Shown: positions 26,696-35,878 of the stretch, piece by piece | How positions within the stretch are numbered: the first letter of the stretch is position 1 | How the letters are laid out: each line of letters opens with the position of its first letter | Source of the DNA: an uncultured Glaciecola sp. | Lineage (GTDB): Bacteria > Pseudomonadota > Gammaproteobacteria > Enterobacterales > Alteromonadaceae | NCBI GenBank assembly: GCA_905479945.1 | Contig: CAJQOP010000043.1 | Coordinates: forward strand, 1-58,325 | Direction: 5' to 3' | DNA length: 58,325 bases | The notes under the pieces: model-generated | The model's input: only the letters and a program-made list of their open reading frames with translations | The model's database searches: none | What the model was told of the DNA's origin: nothing | Position numbers and translations under genes: made by a program

Positions 26696-27880
26696 ATGTA
26701 TAGCGCCATGATAAGTGCTTTAAACCAGATAGTAAAAACAGCAATAAAACAAGATGCTACTCACCGTTTCTGGTTCTGGCAGGCAAGTTTTTGGCTCTTT
26801 TTAAGCGCAGTTAGTTTCGTGACTCTAACCCTCTGGTACAGCCATGTTACTTTGGCCAATGTCCTGCACACATTACTGCAAGGACTCTTGGGTTTATTGT
26901 TTTCTGTTTTTCTGTATCGCACCTTTGACAAGATGTGGGACAAGTCCGTTAGCTATCGTTTATGCGTTGGCATGCTAGTTGTATTTTTCGTTGCTTTTGT
27001 ATGGACAATTTTTAGGATGCAGGCACTCTCTTTGTTAACGCCTGCCGACGAAGTTTGGATGGAGTTTGGCGGCTGGTATTTCGCAAGTATTTTTATATTT
27101 TTGTGTTGGACAGGATTATTCCACGGCATTCGCTATTACGAGTTATTGCAATCTGAGCATGAGACTATGTTGAACGCAGAGGCCGCGACGCGAAAAGAAC
27201 ACATCAAACGCCTTGAGGCACAAAGTGTAGCGCGTGATGCAAAGTTAAAGATGCTACGCTATCAACTTAACCCCCATTTCTTATGCAATACACTTAACGC
27301 AATTAACTCACTCATCGAAATTGAAGAAGCTGAAAAAGCACAAACAATGACGGTTCAATTAAGTCAATTTTTGCGTCATTCACTCGACAATAATCCCGAT
27401 ACCAAGATTACCTTGAAAGAAGAGATTGCAGCGCTTAATCTTTACTTAGAAATAGAAAAAACCCGATTTGCCGATCGACTACACATTGATTTTAAAGTTG
27501 ATGAGCATGCTAACAAAGCACTAGTACCTAGCCTTTTATTGCAGCCCATTATTGAAAATTCGATGAAGCATGCGATTTCACAAAATGAGTTAGGCGGCAC
27601 TATTGAGTTGAGAGCAGACATCAACCAAGGTAGACTAATAATAGTAATCAATGATACTGGAGCAACACTTTCCAGAAGCAGGATCATTAAACGTAAACAA
27701 AAGAAGAGCGTTGGTTTAGAAAACACCGAGCAGCGCTTGTCTGTTTTATATGACGATGACTATCAATTGACCTCGATTCGCAGAACAGAGGGAGGCCATT
27801 CGACCTGCATTAATATGCCGCTAGAATTACCAGATTTAGATAGCGATAGAAACAGAGAACCACAGCCACAGCTTGCCTGA
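26696..27880 (+). CDS. LytS/YehU-type sensor histidine kinase (pair 1)
   Basis: A 394-residue kinase with about four N-terminal membrane helices (residues 29-48, 56-74, 88-106, 126-146), a short coiled coil and a His_kinase (PF06580) domain. The phospho-acceptor His is near 194 in LRYQLNPHFLCNTLN; the ATP-binding region has LLLQPIIENSMKHAI and IVINDTGA. It is followed after 64 bases by a LytTR response regulator. It is divergent from the secreted glycosidase, suggesting a carbohydrate- or envelope-related signal. Confidence 0.92.
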   Translation: MYSAMISALNQIVKTAIKQDATHRFWFWQASFWLFLSAVSFVTLTLWYSHVTLANVLHTLLQGLLGLLFSVFLYRTFDKMWDKSVSYRLCVGMLVVFFVAFVWTIFRMQALSLLTPADEVWMEFGGWYFASIFIFLCWTGLFHGIRYYELLQSEHETMLNAEAATRKEHIKRLEAQSVARDAKLKMLRYQLNPHFLCNTLNAINSLIEIEEAEKAQTMTVQLSQFLRHSLDNNPDTKITLKEEIAALNLYLEIEKTRFADRLHIDFKVDEHANKALVPSLLLQPIIENSMKHAISQNELGGTIELRADINQGRLIIVINDTGATLSRSRIIKRKQKKSVGLENTEQRLSVLYDDDYQLTSIRRTEGGHSTCINMPLELPDLDSDRNREPQPQLA

Positions 27881-27944
27881 AGCAAAGCGTGAATTAAATA
27901 ACTAAGCATTATTTGAATGCCATTTTCAACTAATAATAAATACG

Positions 27945-28784
27945 ATGAATGACATGACAAAAATTAGAACCATTATTGTGGACGACGAACCCCTAGCATT
28001 GAAGCTGCTAGCAGCGAAACTCGATAAGCTGCCTAATGTGGAAATTATTGCAAAATGCGCTAACGGTAGAGAAGCCATTAACGCAGTAATTGAACTCACG
28101 CCCGATCTACTCTTTTTAGACATCCAAATGCCCGGTTTATCGGGTTTGGATGTGGTCAAAGAACTACAAAATGATGTTATGCCATTAGTCGTTTTTGCGA
28201 CAGCGTATGAGCAGTATGCTCTAGATGCATTTGATGCCAATGCAGTAGATTATGTGCTTAAGCCAATAGATAATGAACGAATTGCACGCGCTGTTGCCCG
28301 AGCACAAGAGCGTCTGCAGTTAAATTTAGAAGAAGATACAGAAAACAAAAATGGCGTAATAGGCGCAATCGCGCAAATCGAACAAAGACATGAAAAAACC
28401 ATTACTTGGTTCGCTGATGATGTCCCTGCTCGTGAGGGCCAAGCAGTCAATGTGAAGCATCGCAAAATAGTCATTAAAGACCGAGACGAGATACACTTAT
28501 TAAAGCAAGAAGATATCCAATGGATTGACGCGGCTGGTGACTACGTTTGTGTGCATGCACTAGGCGAAACCCATGTAAAACGTTCGACCCTAAAAGAAAT
28601 GTTAGAAGAATTAGACGACATTCAATTTAAGCGCGTTCATCGTTCAACTATTGTTAATCTTAATTTCATCGATAAAGTTATTCCGCATACCAAAGGCGAA
28701 TTTTTCTTAATGATGGGCGAGCATGACAAAATTAAGGTTAGCCGAAATTATAAAGATGTAGTTAAAACCTTTCTGACTACGTGA
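27945..28784 (+). CDS. LytTR-family response regulator (pair 1)
   Basis: A 279-residue regulator. The receiver domain (about 7-125) has the phospho-acceptor Asp near 59 in LLFLDIQMPG and a Lys in VLKPID. A linker of about 45 residues leads to the LytTR DNA-binding domain (172-275) with IQWIDAAGDYVCVH and FKRVHRSTIVNLNFI. It pairs with the preceding LytS-type kinase. LytTR proteins bind two direct repeats about two helical turns apart. An internal start (MTKIR, 27954) is possible. Confidence 0.93.
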   Translation: MNDMTKIRTIIVDDEPLALKLLAAKLDKLPNVEIIAKCANGREAINAVIELTPDLLFLDIQMPGLSGLDVVKELQNDVMPLVVFATAYEQYALDAFDANAVDYVLKPIDNERIARAVARAQERLQLNLEEDTENKNGVIGAIAQIEQRHEKTITWFADDVPAREGQAVNVKHRKIVIKDRDEIHLLKQEDIQWIDAAGDYVCVHALGETHVKRSTLKEMLEELDDIQFKRVHRSTIVNLNFIDKVIPHTKGEFFLMMGEHDKIKVSRNYKDVVKTFLTT

Positions 28785-28794
28785 GTCTTATGGC

Positions 28795-29295
28795 CTAGTC
28801 GTTTATGCTAATTAGCCCAGTATTAGAGTTATATTCAACGCTTAGTGCTGGTTGCGGTACATAGGTATATCGGCATGAATTCCCACCCAAGTATAAGGCT
28901 GTGAATAAAGCTGAGTCGTCGGCAGCTACGTCAGCATCTTGAGAAGCTAGAACAGCGCGCCAAACATCTTCGCAATCATTGCGACTATTCAATGTAAGAC
29001 TAGTACCTCTGGTGTCTGCAGGGTAACCAAAACGATTAACTGATAAGTCACCTAAAACAGCTGGATCATTAATAGGGATAAAATTCTGAACGGCGTTGTC
29101 GTTGCCACGGACTTGCCAAGCAATATGAACTTGATTGATACCTGCTTTAAATGCAGCAGATATACCCTTGAATGTTGCTTTCTCAGCGTCTTCTGCAATA
29201 TTTATAAAACGCGGCGCCGCGATGACTGCGAGTAAGCCAAGCAATACAATTACAATAATTAACTCTACTAGTGTGAACCCTGATTGTCGTTTCAT
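28795..29295 (-). CDS. Type IV pilin-like protein (MSHA-type prepilin)
   Basis: A 166-residue prepilin. The leader is short and basic (MKRQS), then the prepilin-peptidase site G^FTLVELIIVIVLLGLLAVIAAP, the conserved Glu5 included. The globular part contains a C-terminal cysteine pair (NDCEDVW and GNSCRYTYVP), as in MshA-type pilins. It is a lone gene, with no pilus assembly genes nearby, so it probably uses assembly machinery encoded elsewhere. It is convergent with the LytTR gene; only ten bases separate their ends. Confidence 0.9.
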   Translation of the reverse strand: MKRQSGFTLVELIIVIVLLGLLAVIAAPRFINIAEDAEKATFKGISAAFKAGINQVHIAWQVRGNDNAVQNFIPINDPAVLGDLSVNRFGYPADTRGTSLTLNSRNDCEDVWRAVLASQDADVAADDSALFTALYLGGNSCRYTYVPQPALSVEYNSNTGLISIND

Positions 29296-29397
29296 GGCTG
29301 CCCTGTTATGGTGTGTGAGTTTACTGAATAACCCTATATCAATGATAACAAAAGCAGTTCAGATTCAAATCTAGGAAAAAACATAAAGGTATCAATT

Positions 29398-30534
29398 TTG
29401 AACACTAAGCAGTACAAATCATATTTTAATTCACCATCAGGTATATACGCTTTATCGCATTCAGTAGGCCCTATGCCAAAAGCGACAAAGCATGCCTTAG
29501 AGCAGTATTACCTTGCTCCGTGGGAAGAATTAGGTGGTGACGCTTGGCCACTTTGGCTAGAAGGTATTGATCTTTTTTGTGGTTCTATTGCCAAATTAAT
29601 CAATGCCCAAGAGCGAGAAATCTGTCCACAAGCCAATCTAGCATCGGGCTTTTCGGCCTATCTAACGTCGATAGCTAAGCTTGAGGGCAACGCTGAAAGT
29701 CGCGTTATATTGATGCATGAAGATGCCTTTGCTTCTATGGGTTTTGTGGTGTCGTCCTTAGCTCAAACTTATAACTTATCTTTAGTACTAATTGAAGATG
29801 ATCCTAATGACCTTCATGCATGGGACAAAGCTCTCACAAAAAACAATGTTTTAGCGTGCTTGTTTACACATGTGCATTCAAACACATCCTTGAAATCAGA
29901 CATTCCTAGCTTAGTGAAGTTGGCGACTAAACATAAGGCATATTCGCTAGTTGATATAGCACAATCAGCAGGGGTGGTGCCAGTTGATGCTAAAGCCTGG
30001 AATGCTGATGCAATATTTGGCTCTTGCGTTAAATGGCTATGCGGTGGCCCTGGCGCAGGTTTTATGTATGTTAAAGCAGAACAATTGGCTAATTTGAATC
30101 CTGATCCCGTGGGCTGGTTTTCACATCAAAATCCATTTGAATTTGATATTAAGAATTACCAAGCGGCCGACACTGCTAAACGATTTTGGGGAGGTACTCC
30201 TAGTGTCTCAGCCTACATAGCGGCGCGGTCCTCTATTGAAATGATGCTGGATATAGGCATTGAAAATGTGGCGCTGCATAACCTTGAGTTAAAACGTCAT
30301 TTACTAAACTGTCTCCCAACGCACGTGGATATTAAACCGGCCATGAGTGATCTTGCGAATCAAGGCGGAACACTTTGCATTGGCAGCGACAATATGGATG
30401 ATGCAGCGAATAGGTTAACTGAGGCAGGCATTCGTTTTGATCGTCGCGGCGATATATTCCGTTTGTCTTTGCACATTATCAATACCGTGGAAGATGCTAA
30501 AAGCATTGCCTTGTGTTTTGAGCGCCACAATTGA
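29398..30534 (+). CDS. PLP-dependent aminotransferase class V / kynureninase-like enzyme
   Basis: A 378-residue PLP enzyme of fold type I. The PLP Lys is in FGSCVKWLCGGPGAGFMYV, which with GWFSHQNPFEFD and RFWGGTPSVSAY matches kynureninase-type proteins more than cysteine desulfurases. The pyridine-nitrogen Asp is in SLVDIAQSAGVVPVD. The start appears to be TTG 29398, with AAAGG about nine bases upstream; no ATG is nearby. Whether it acts on kynurenine cannot be told; no other tryptophan-catabolic gene is in the window. Confidence 0.83.
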   Translation: MNTKQYKSYFNSPSGIYALSHSVGPMPKATKHALEQYYLAPWEELGGDAWPLWLEGIDLFCGSIAKLINAQEREICPQANLASGFSAYLTSIAKLEGNAESRVILMHEDAFASMGFVVSSLAQTYNLSLVLIEDDPNDLHAWDKALTKNNVLACLFTHVHSNTSLKSDIPSLVKLATKHKAYSLVDIAQSAGVVPVDAKAWNADAIFGSCVKWLCGGPGAGFMYVKAEQLANLNPDPVGWFSHQNPFEFDIKNYQAADTAKRFWGGTPSVSAYIAARSSIEMMLDIGIENVALHNLELKRHLLNCLPTHVDIKPAMSDLANQGGTLCIGSDNMDDAANRLTEAGIRFDRRGDIFRLSLHIINTVEDAKSIALCFERHN

Positions 30535-30557
30535 ATATTCGAGAGATAGTTACAGGA

Positions 30558-31190
30558 TCATTGAGCATGTGCTTGCCAACGCTCTATTGCTTGCAAGTAG
30601 TTTAGCTTTTGATCCTCAGCTGCAAAGGCTTTTATAGCGCTAAAGCCATCCTGATTGTTTAGCTGACCTACCAGCATTTTTGCAAAAGTTGAGCTAGCAG
30701 GATTTACAGTGGTTTGCATAACAAGCCTGACTTTGCCTAAGGGGGCATCTATTTTAGTCGATATTGGAGCACTCTCTTTTTCCATTGTCATTATGTAATA
30801 GAATAAAATACAAAGCGCGACCAAGGAGACTAAACTTAAGATTTTCAATATCGAGGAACTTGCAAAGAGATATGCAAGCTGGTTTTTTTTGGTTGAGACG
30901 CCAGTATTTTGTGACTCTGTTATTTCTGCGAATTCATTATCATCTTTTGCTAGATATATGGTGTGAGCTTCTACATCAAGCGCCTTTGCGATGCGGGCTA
31001 AATTGTGAGTAGATACGGCCTGCTCTCGAAATACTTTATTAACTAAATCCTTCGGTGCTTTCTCCAAACCTTCATCAATAGCCATCTGATTGGCCAAAGC
31101 TGCTTGGCTATGAAAACCTGAATTGATGAGCGCAGCTTCGAGTTTTTCTCGTGAAGCCCTAATTCCTCGTTTTCGTTTTCTAAGGTCCAT
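30558..31190 (-). CDS. Membrane-anchored HTH (Cro/CI-like) protein
   Basis: A 210-residue protein with an N-terminal helix-turn-helix of the Cro/CI type (about 12-80; FHSQAALANQM, STHNLARIAKALDV), an acidic linker, one transmembrane helix (about 112-133) and a C-terminal extracytoplasmic segment of about 75 residues. This is the layout of one-component membrane regulators of the RodZ/ToxR kind, though it belongs to neither clearly. It is divergent from a CsgG-like lipoprotein gene, which it may control. I do not recognise the C-terminal domain. Confidence 0.65.
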   Translation of the reverse strand: MDLRKRKRGIRASREKLEAALINSGFHSQAALANQMAIDEGLEKAPKDLVNKVFREQAVSTHNLARIAKALDVEAHTIYLAKDDNEFAEITESQNTGVSTKKNQLAYLFASSSILKILSLVSLVALCILFYYIMTMEKESAPISTKIDAPLGKVRLVMQTTVNPASSTFAKMLVGQLNNQDGFSAIKAFAAEDQKLNYLQAIERWQAHAQ

Positions 31191-31529
31191 GCCAATTTCA
31201 TCACAATTGAGTCTTGCTACAATAGTACATAAAATAGACAGTTATCGCATTAATAATAAGCAGCCAAAAAAAGTACAGCATAATTTTAAATAGACTTGTT
31301 TGTCGTCATTTAACGCCACTTAAGAGTAGACCTATGATACTTAAGGTATTAATGGTTTGTTTCTGTTTTTGAATAGCAGTATACCTAGGTCTTGTTGAAT
31401 TTTGCTGTACGATTTTTACTCATACAAATTTAACTCAAATATACAACATAGATCAACACGCGCAGTAAATTTCCAAGTCTAGTAACTTGCTCATAACTAC
31501 TATTTTATTTATACAAAAAGGATATATAC
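31191..31529. other. Intergenic region, HTH protein / CsgG-like lipoprotein
   Basis: A 339-base divergent intergenic region without an open frame. No inverted repeat or sigma promoter could be picked with confidence. An AAAAGGATAT ribosome-binding site precedes the CsgG-like start. Confidence 0.4.
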
Positions 31530-32858
31530 ATGAAAAGTAGACTGTCACTTTCAAACTTCAAATTTAAGACCTGTTTTTTCGCCTCGGTCTTTGCATCTAG
31601 CGTTATTTTGACTGGTTGTATGTCTACCGATCCCACCTTAGGTGGCAGCAGCGGTAACACAATCACCGGAGGCGCAGGCGGTGCTAATAGTGAAAATGCG
31701 AACAATGCATTGGAGCAATGTGAGAGCCCTCTTGGCACAGTTGGAATGTTTGAAGATAGATCACTTCCTTGGTGGGGTGATTATCGTCAGCGATATCCTG
31801 ACCTTGGTAGCACGACTCCTGTCATTCGCACCATGATACAGCAGTCAAATTGCTTTGTGATTGTCGAACGCGGCGCAGCGATGGATGCAATGAATAGAGA
31901 GCGTCAACTGATGCAGGCAGGTCAATTGCGAAGTGGCAGCAATATTGGTGGCGGTCAAATGGTGTCGGCCGACTTCACGCTGAGCCCATCAATTCAGTTT
32001 TCCGCAAAAGGAACTGGAGGGCTTAAGGCAATAGCTGGCGGGCTGTTTGGCAGTTTTGGCTCGGTTCTTGGTGGCGGTTTAAGTAAAAATGAGGCGGCCA
32101 CAACCTTGTTGCTCATTGATAATCGTTCTGGCGTGCAGGTGTCTTCATCAGTCGGTAGCGCTGGAAACTATGACTTCGATATTTTTGGTGGCTTCTTCGC
32201 CGGTTTCGCTGCGGGCGCATCAGCATACTCTAATTCGCCTGAGGGAAAAATTATTACCGCTGCTTTTGCTGATTCTTACAATCAGATGGTAATGGCACTG
32301 CGTAACTATAAACCTCAGAAGGTTGAAGGCGGACTTGGCAAAGGTGGGAAGCTAAATGTTGATGGGCAAGTAGATGCAACAGGTAGCGGCGGCGCTATAG
32401 ATGTTCCTCAAGCTAGACTAGAGCCGGTTTATATTGATAACAGAAACTCCAGCACCTTGATAACGAATGACTTCCAGGGCCGAATTGATGCTTATGATGA
32501 GAGAGCATTAGAAGACTATTATGATCATTTAAAAAACGCAGCTGAAGCGCTTTCAGGCATTGCCGAAATGGGCAGTGCAGGAGGCACAAGCGTTGGTGGT
32601 ATGGACTTCAAAACAACGATGAAAGCGGCTGTAAACATGTTTAGTAGCCAACTAGAAGGCGCCGCTATAGAGTTGGAGGCATGGCCAGTATCAGCAAAGG
32701 CTGAAGGCTGGCGCATTCTAGGCAGTCGAATTGAGCGTTATACGACAATGTTTTATAAGAATCGGGATAAAGCATTAGCTTCAGAAGAGTTAGATCCTGA
32801 TATTAGAAACGTGTTGGCGGATATCCGCTTAATGAGCAAAGACGATTTTTTGAATTAA
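31530..32858 (+). CDS. CsgG/HfaB-family outer membrane lipoprotein
   Basis: A 442-residue lipoprotein (SSVILTGC, lipidated Cys near 30). The region from about 65 to 270 follows the CsgG fold: LGTVGMFEDRS, TTPVIRTMIQQSNCFVIVERG, ADFTLSPSIQFS, then AATTLLLIDNRSGVQVSSSVGSA. A Gly/Ser-rich segment follows the lipid anchor. CsgG forms the outer-membrane pore that exports curli; this protein is longer than CsgG by about 165 residues, with an extra helical C-terminal domain, and there are no curlin genes near it. It may secrete or anchor another surface polymer. Confidence 0.78.
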   Translation: MKSRLSLSNFKFKTCFFASVFASSVILTGCMSTDPTLGGSSGNTITGGAGGANSENANNALEQCESPLGTVGMFEDRSLPWWGDYRQRYPDLGSTTPVIRTMIQQSNCFVIVERGAAMDAMNRERQLMQAGQLRSGSNIGGGQMVSADFTLSPSIQFSAKGTGGLKAIAGGLFGSFGSVLGGGLSKNEAATTLLLIDNRSGVQVSSSVGSAGNYDFDIFGGFFAGFAAGASAYSNSPEGKIITAAFADSYNQMVMALRNYKPQKVEGGLGKGGKLNVDGQVDATGSGGAIDVPQARLEPVYIDNRNSSTLITNDFQGRIDAYDERALEDYYDHLKNAAEALSGIAEMGSAGGTSVGGMDFKTTMKAAVNMFSSQLEGAAIELEAWPVSAKAEGWRILGSRIERYTTMFYKNRDKALASEELDPDIRNVLADIRLMSKDDFLN

Positions 32859-32861
32859 CCA

Positions 32862-32908
32862 ACCCTGACGCCATTTTTAGACCCCTTTTTTAGACCCTGT
32901 TTTTATAT
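32862..32908. repeat. Dispersed intergenic repeat, copy 2
   Basis: The counterpart of 8823-8857, here with an internal duplication of TTTTTAGACCC. It lies between the convergent CsgG-like and DUF3087-like genes. Confidence 0.45.
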
Positions 32909-32919
32909 GGGGCCGGGCC

Positions 32920-33426
32920 TTAAAACTCTTGTAACATAAGCTCGTCGTAGTCGTTGGCGCTCAATACGAGCTTAAATTTTGCGGCTAAGTTGTCGAGTTC
33001 GACTTCTTTAGCACTTAACTCTTCCATGATTATGTTGTTGTCGTCTAGTTGCCACAGCAAACGTGAACCTGCATAACTATAGTGCAAAGCCAACAAAGCA
33101 TTCACATTACCTTCAAGCGATGCGGCTTCTAGTTTGCGCATTTTTCGGTTTATTTTATTAAGTGACTGCTTTAGATCCCAAACATATGCTACTTCGGTCA
33201 TAAATTCGTGAGTGCGAAATTTATTTAGGAGCAGACCAATCGCTATACAGCTGACTATTGCGCCGCTTAAGTTCCAATAAAAATGACTGCCACTTTCATC
33301 CGGGAACAAGGCAATTAGTACTTGTGCAATTGCTAAGCTACCTATCGTCAAACTTGCAACACAAGCGCCAATGACAATATTCAAGTGACGGCGATAACGC
33401 GCTTTATTTACTTTAATGAGTTGCAT
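32920..33426 (-). CDS. DUF3087-family membrane protein
   Basis: A 168-residue protein with two transmembrane helices (about 16-40 and 50-68) after a basic N-terminus, then a helical cytoplasmic part (LKQSLNKINRKMRKLEAAS...ALHYSYAGSRLLWQLDDNNI) as in DUF3087 proteins of Alteromonadales and Vibrionales. Function unknown. Its upstream region is a degenerate 16-bp tandem repeat. Confidence 0.75.
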   Translation of the reverse strand: MQLIKVNKARYRRHLNIVIGACVASLTIGSLAIAQVLIALFPDESGSHFYWNLSGAIVSCIAIGLLLNKFRTHEFMTEVAYVWDLKQSLNKINRKMRKLEAASLEGNVNALLALHYSYAGSRLLWQLDDNNIIMEELSAKEVELDNLAAKFKLVLSANDYDELMLQEF

Positions 33427-33437
33427 AATTTCCTAAC

Positions 33438-33540
33438 ATGAGTAACACCTAGTATGAGTAACACCTAGTATGAATGTCATCTGAGATGAGTGACCCCAAT
33501 ATAAATGACACCTTAGATGAATAGCCCCCGAATATAAATG
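33438..33540. repeat. Degenerate 16-bp tandem repeat array
   Basis: About six and a half units of ATGAGTAACACCTAGT-like sequence run head-to-tail. The first two units are identical (33438-33453, 33454-33469) and later ones are diverged (ATGAATGTCATCTGAG, ATGAGTGACCCCAAT, ATAAATGACACCTTAG, ATGAATAGCCCCCGAAT). The array lies between the DUF3087 start and the phosphotransferase stop. Confidence 0.85.
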
Positions 33541-33570
33541 CGGTAAGCGTTAATTGCTGTATGGTTTGTC

Positions 33571-34710
33571 TTACGTTAACTTCGGTTTTACATAGCGCAA
33601 GCCAGAGCTGCCAGAAGACGAAGTATCATAGCATTTTGCCAATGCAAAATTTGTCTGTATGCTCATATAGTCATTTATTTTGTAATGCTCAGTAGCCCAA
33701 CCTTTTAAAAAGCGATGAAAGTCGGCCCAAGAGAAAGCGTATAGATACCGCCATTCTGCTTCCAATTCATCAAAATTTACCTGTACATGATTTTCTACAA
33801 TAGCTTTTCTGAGTAATGAAAAATACTCATCTAACAAGCTATCAGCATGCTGTTTGAGCTCATCGCTATCCAAGCAACTGCCTAAGAAATACATCATATC
33901 CTTTATCCCAGCGCCACGACCAACATATTGAAAGTCGACTGCCGCCAAGTCTTCAGTGTCAGCGCTGAAACAAAAATTTGCGATCTTAGCATCACCATGC
34001 AAAAGCGTTTGAAAGCGTGCGTTGTTGAGTTGCTCATCAATTTTTTTAGCTTTGCTCTTTAACTCACTTTTCTCCATTTTGACAAATTCATCTTGCCGAG
34101 TAGCCAAATGCCAATAAGTGCCAACTTGCCATAAATCGTCGGTAGTCTGGGTTAAGAATCTTGCATGAAAATGAGCTAGCCAACGAACCCCCAGTTTAAC
34201 GATCGATAATGGGGCTTCAGTGCAGCGCAACTCAAAACCAGCGGCATCCAAATCTTCCATTATCAACAGACTAAGTCCGTTATATTGAGAAATATCATGC
34301 GAAGCACCATCTAAAAAATCATTCGAAATTTTATTTACATTTTTATTTAGACTGATGTCTAGCAACGCTTCAGAGTTTTGAGGCGCGCTCGTACCAATAA
34401 TAAAACTAGGAACTCGGCATCGTGAGTCTGTTTTCTCAGCGTAGTTTTTATAAAAAGTGAGCTCATTTAAATATGAATCGACTTTCCGTTGGTGAGAAAC
34501 GGCTCCATCCCAACCTCTTGGGTGCGCTCCCTGTTGTGTCGGCTTTACTACTTTGACTATTTTCGTTTGCCCAATATTGGGAATTGAATAGCGAGCAATT
34601 TCACCATACCCACTCCACAACATTTGTATAGATTGAATCTTGCAGGCATTCATGTCTTTGAAATATTTTTGCACGAAATGCAGAACGAAATTGTCGATTG
34701 TCATACTCAC
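33571..34710 (-). CDS. APH-fold phosphotransferase, ecdysteroid-kinase-like
   Basis: A 379-residue small-molecule kinase with the aminoglycoside-phosphotransferase fold. Motifs are LLIMEDLDAAGF (hinge), TLLHGDAKIANFCFS with the catalytic Asp near 240 (Brenner motif), and AAVDFQYVGRGAGIKDMMYFL, the Mg-binding DFQ variant found in EcKinase/DUF1679 proteins. The substrate in bacteria is unknown. It is a lone gene. Its closest neighbour upstream, a RIO kinase, is divergent. Confidence 0.8.
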   Translation of the reverse strand: MSMTIDNFVLHFVQKYFKDMNACKIQSIQMLWSGYGEIARYSIPNIGQTKIVKVVKPTQQGAHPRGWDGAVSHQRKVDSYLNELTFYKNYAEKTDSRCRVPSFIIGTSAPQNSEALLDISLNKNVNKISNDFLDGASHDISQYNGLSLLIMEDLDAAGFELRCTEAPLSIVKLGVRWLAHFHARFLTQTTDDLWQVGTYWHLATRQDEFVKMEKSELKSKAKKIDEQLNNARFQTLLHGDAKIANFCFSADTEDLAAVDFQYVGRGAGIKDMMYFLGSCLDSDELKQHADSLLDEYFSLLRKAIVENHVQVNFDELEAEWRYLYAFSWADFHRFLKGWATEHYKINDYMSIQTNFALAKCYDTSSSGSSGLRYVKPKLT

Positions 34711-34966
34711 CTATTTTCTAGCCATCGTGTTAACATTGTTCCTCAAGATGAAGTGTGTCAAGACAGATTAATAAATATCCATTATGCCTGTGTGGATAAA
34801 GGTATCCAAACTTAGTGTAAACTAAGATGGGCAACATAGTTACTGTCAGTATCGACGCAACGCCAACCTCCGCAATTATAAACTTTGCGATAAGGTCCAA
34901 TGCGTTTTCATTTGAATAATTCGATATCCTGTATAAATACAACCAAGAGTGCTGTATAACCGCGCC

Positions 34967-35830
34967 ATGAAAATTCCAAAACGTTTACTTCCCCTTGTCG
35001 AAGATGGTCTTATCGACGACGTTCTTTATCAACTTATGAGCGGTAAAGAAGCCACTGTGTTTGCCGTTGTAAGTCAGGGCGAAATTCGCTGCGCTAAAGT
35101 TTATAAAGAAGCAATGAAACGCAGCTTCAAAAAGGCCGCACAATACCAAGAAGGTAGAAAAGTTAAAAACAGCCGCCGCGCAAGAGCGATGGAAAAAGGC
35201 TCAAGCTTTGGCCGCAAGCAACAAGAAGATGCTTGGCAGAACGCTGAGGTAGAGGCTTTGTTTACGCTTTCTAAGGCTGGCGTTAGAGTGCCACAACCCT
35301 TTGGTTGTTATGACGGCGTGCTGCTTATGGAGCTTGTTACTGATGATGAAGGAAATGTTGCGCCACGATTAAACGATGTTTCAATGACCGAAGAGCAGGC
35401 TCTTGAAGATCATGCGCAGGTAATGCTGTACGTGATGCTGATGCTTTGCGCCGGCATTGTGCATGGCGATTTATCTGAATTCAATGTACTAGTTGATGAC
35501 TATGGTCCGGTTATTATCGACTTACCTCAAGCAGTAAACGCGGCAGCAAACAACAATGCGTTTAGCATGCTGCGACGTGATGTACGCAATATGACGGATT
35601 ACTATGCGCAGTTTGCGCCAGAATTACACAACACAGACTACGCCGAAGAAATTTGGGCTTTGTTTGAAGCAGGCAAGCTAACACCAGAATCTGAATTAAC
35701 TGGCCATTTTGAATTCGATGAAAGTGAAGCTGACGTTGATACTGTCTTAGAAGAAATCAAAGCGGCGTTTGCAGAAGAACAAGAACGTTTAGAACGGATT
35801 AGTAATGCTAACACTGATGCAGACGAATAA
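34967..35830 (+). CDS. RIO1-type serine protein kinase (PA4780 family)
   Basis: A 287-residue RIO kinase: SGKEATVFAVV (flexible ATP loop), catalytic Lys in RCAKVYK, catalytic Asp in VHGDLSEFNVLV and the metal-binding VIIDLPQAVN. Bacterial RIO1-like kinases of this size are common in gammaproteobacteria but their substrates are poorly known. The ATG at 34967 (MKIPKRL) fits the family start and is preferred over the ATG six codons earlier. A conserved small gene follows in the same direction after 48 bases. Confidence 0.9.
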   Translation: MKIPKRLLPLVEDGLIDDVLYQLMSGKEATVFAVVSQGEIRCAKVYKEAMKRSFKKAAQYQEGRKVKNSRRARAMEKGSSFGRKQQEDAWQNAEVEALFTLSKAGVRVPQPFGCYDGVLLMELVTDDEGNVAPRLNDVSMTEEQALEDHAQVMLYVMLMLCAGIVHGDLSEFNVLVDDYGPVIIDLPQAVNAAANNNAFSMLRRDVRNMTDYYAQFAPELHNTDYAEEIWALFEAGKLTPESELTGHFEFDESEADVDTVLEEIKAAFAEEQERLERISNANTDADE

Positions 35831-35878
35831 TTTTGCAAATACTGCCTGCATAAGAACGGCACGAATGAGCGCTGCAGA

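Noticed and set aside
31530-32858. Curli assembly gene csgG
   Set aside because: The protein shares the CsgG fold but is much longer and no csgA, csgB, csgE or csgF genes are nearby, so the symbol is not used.
33438-33540. CRISPR-like array
   Set aside because: Units are contiguous 15-17 bp tandem copies without unique spacers and no cas genes are present.
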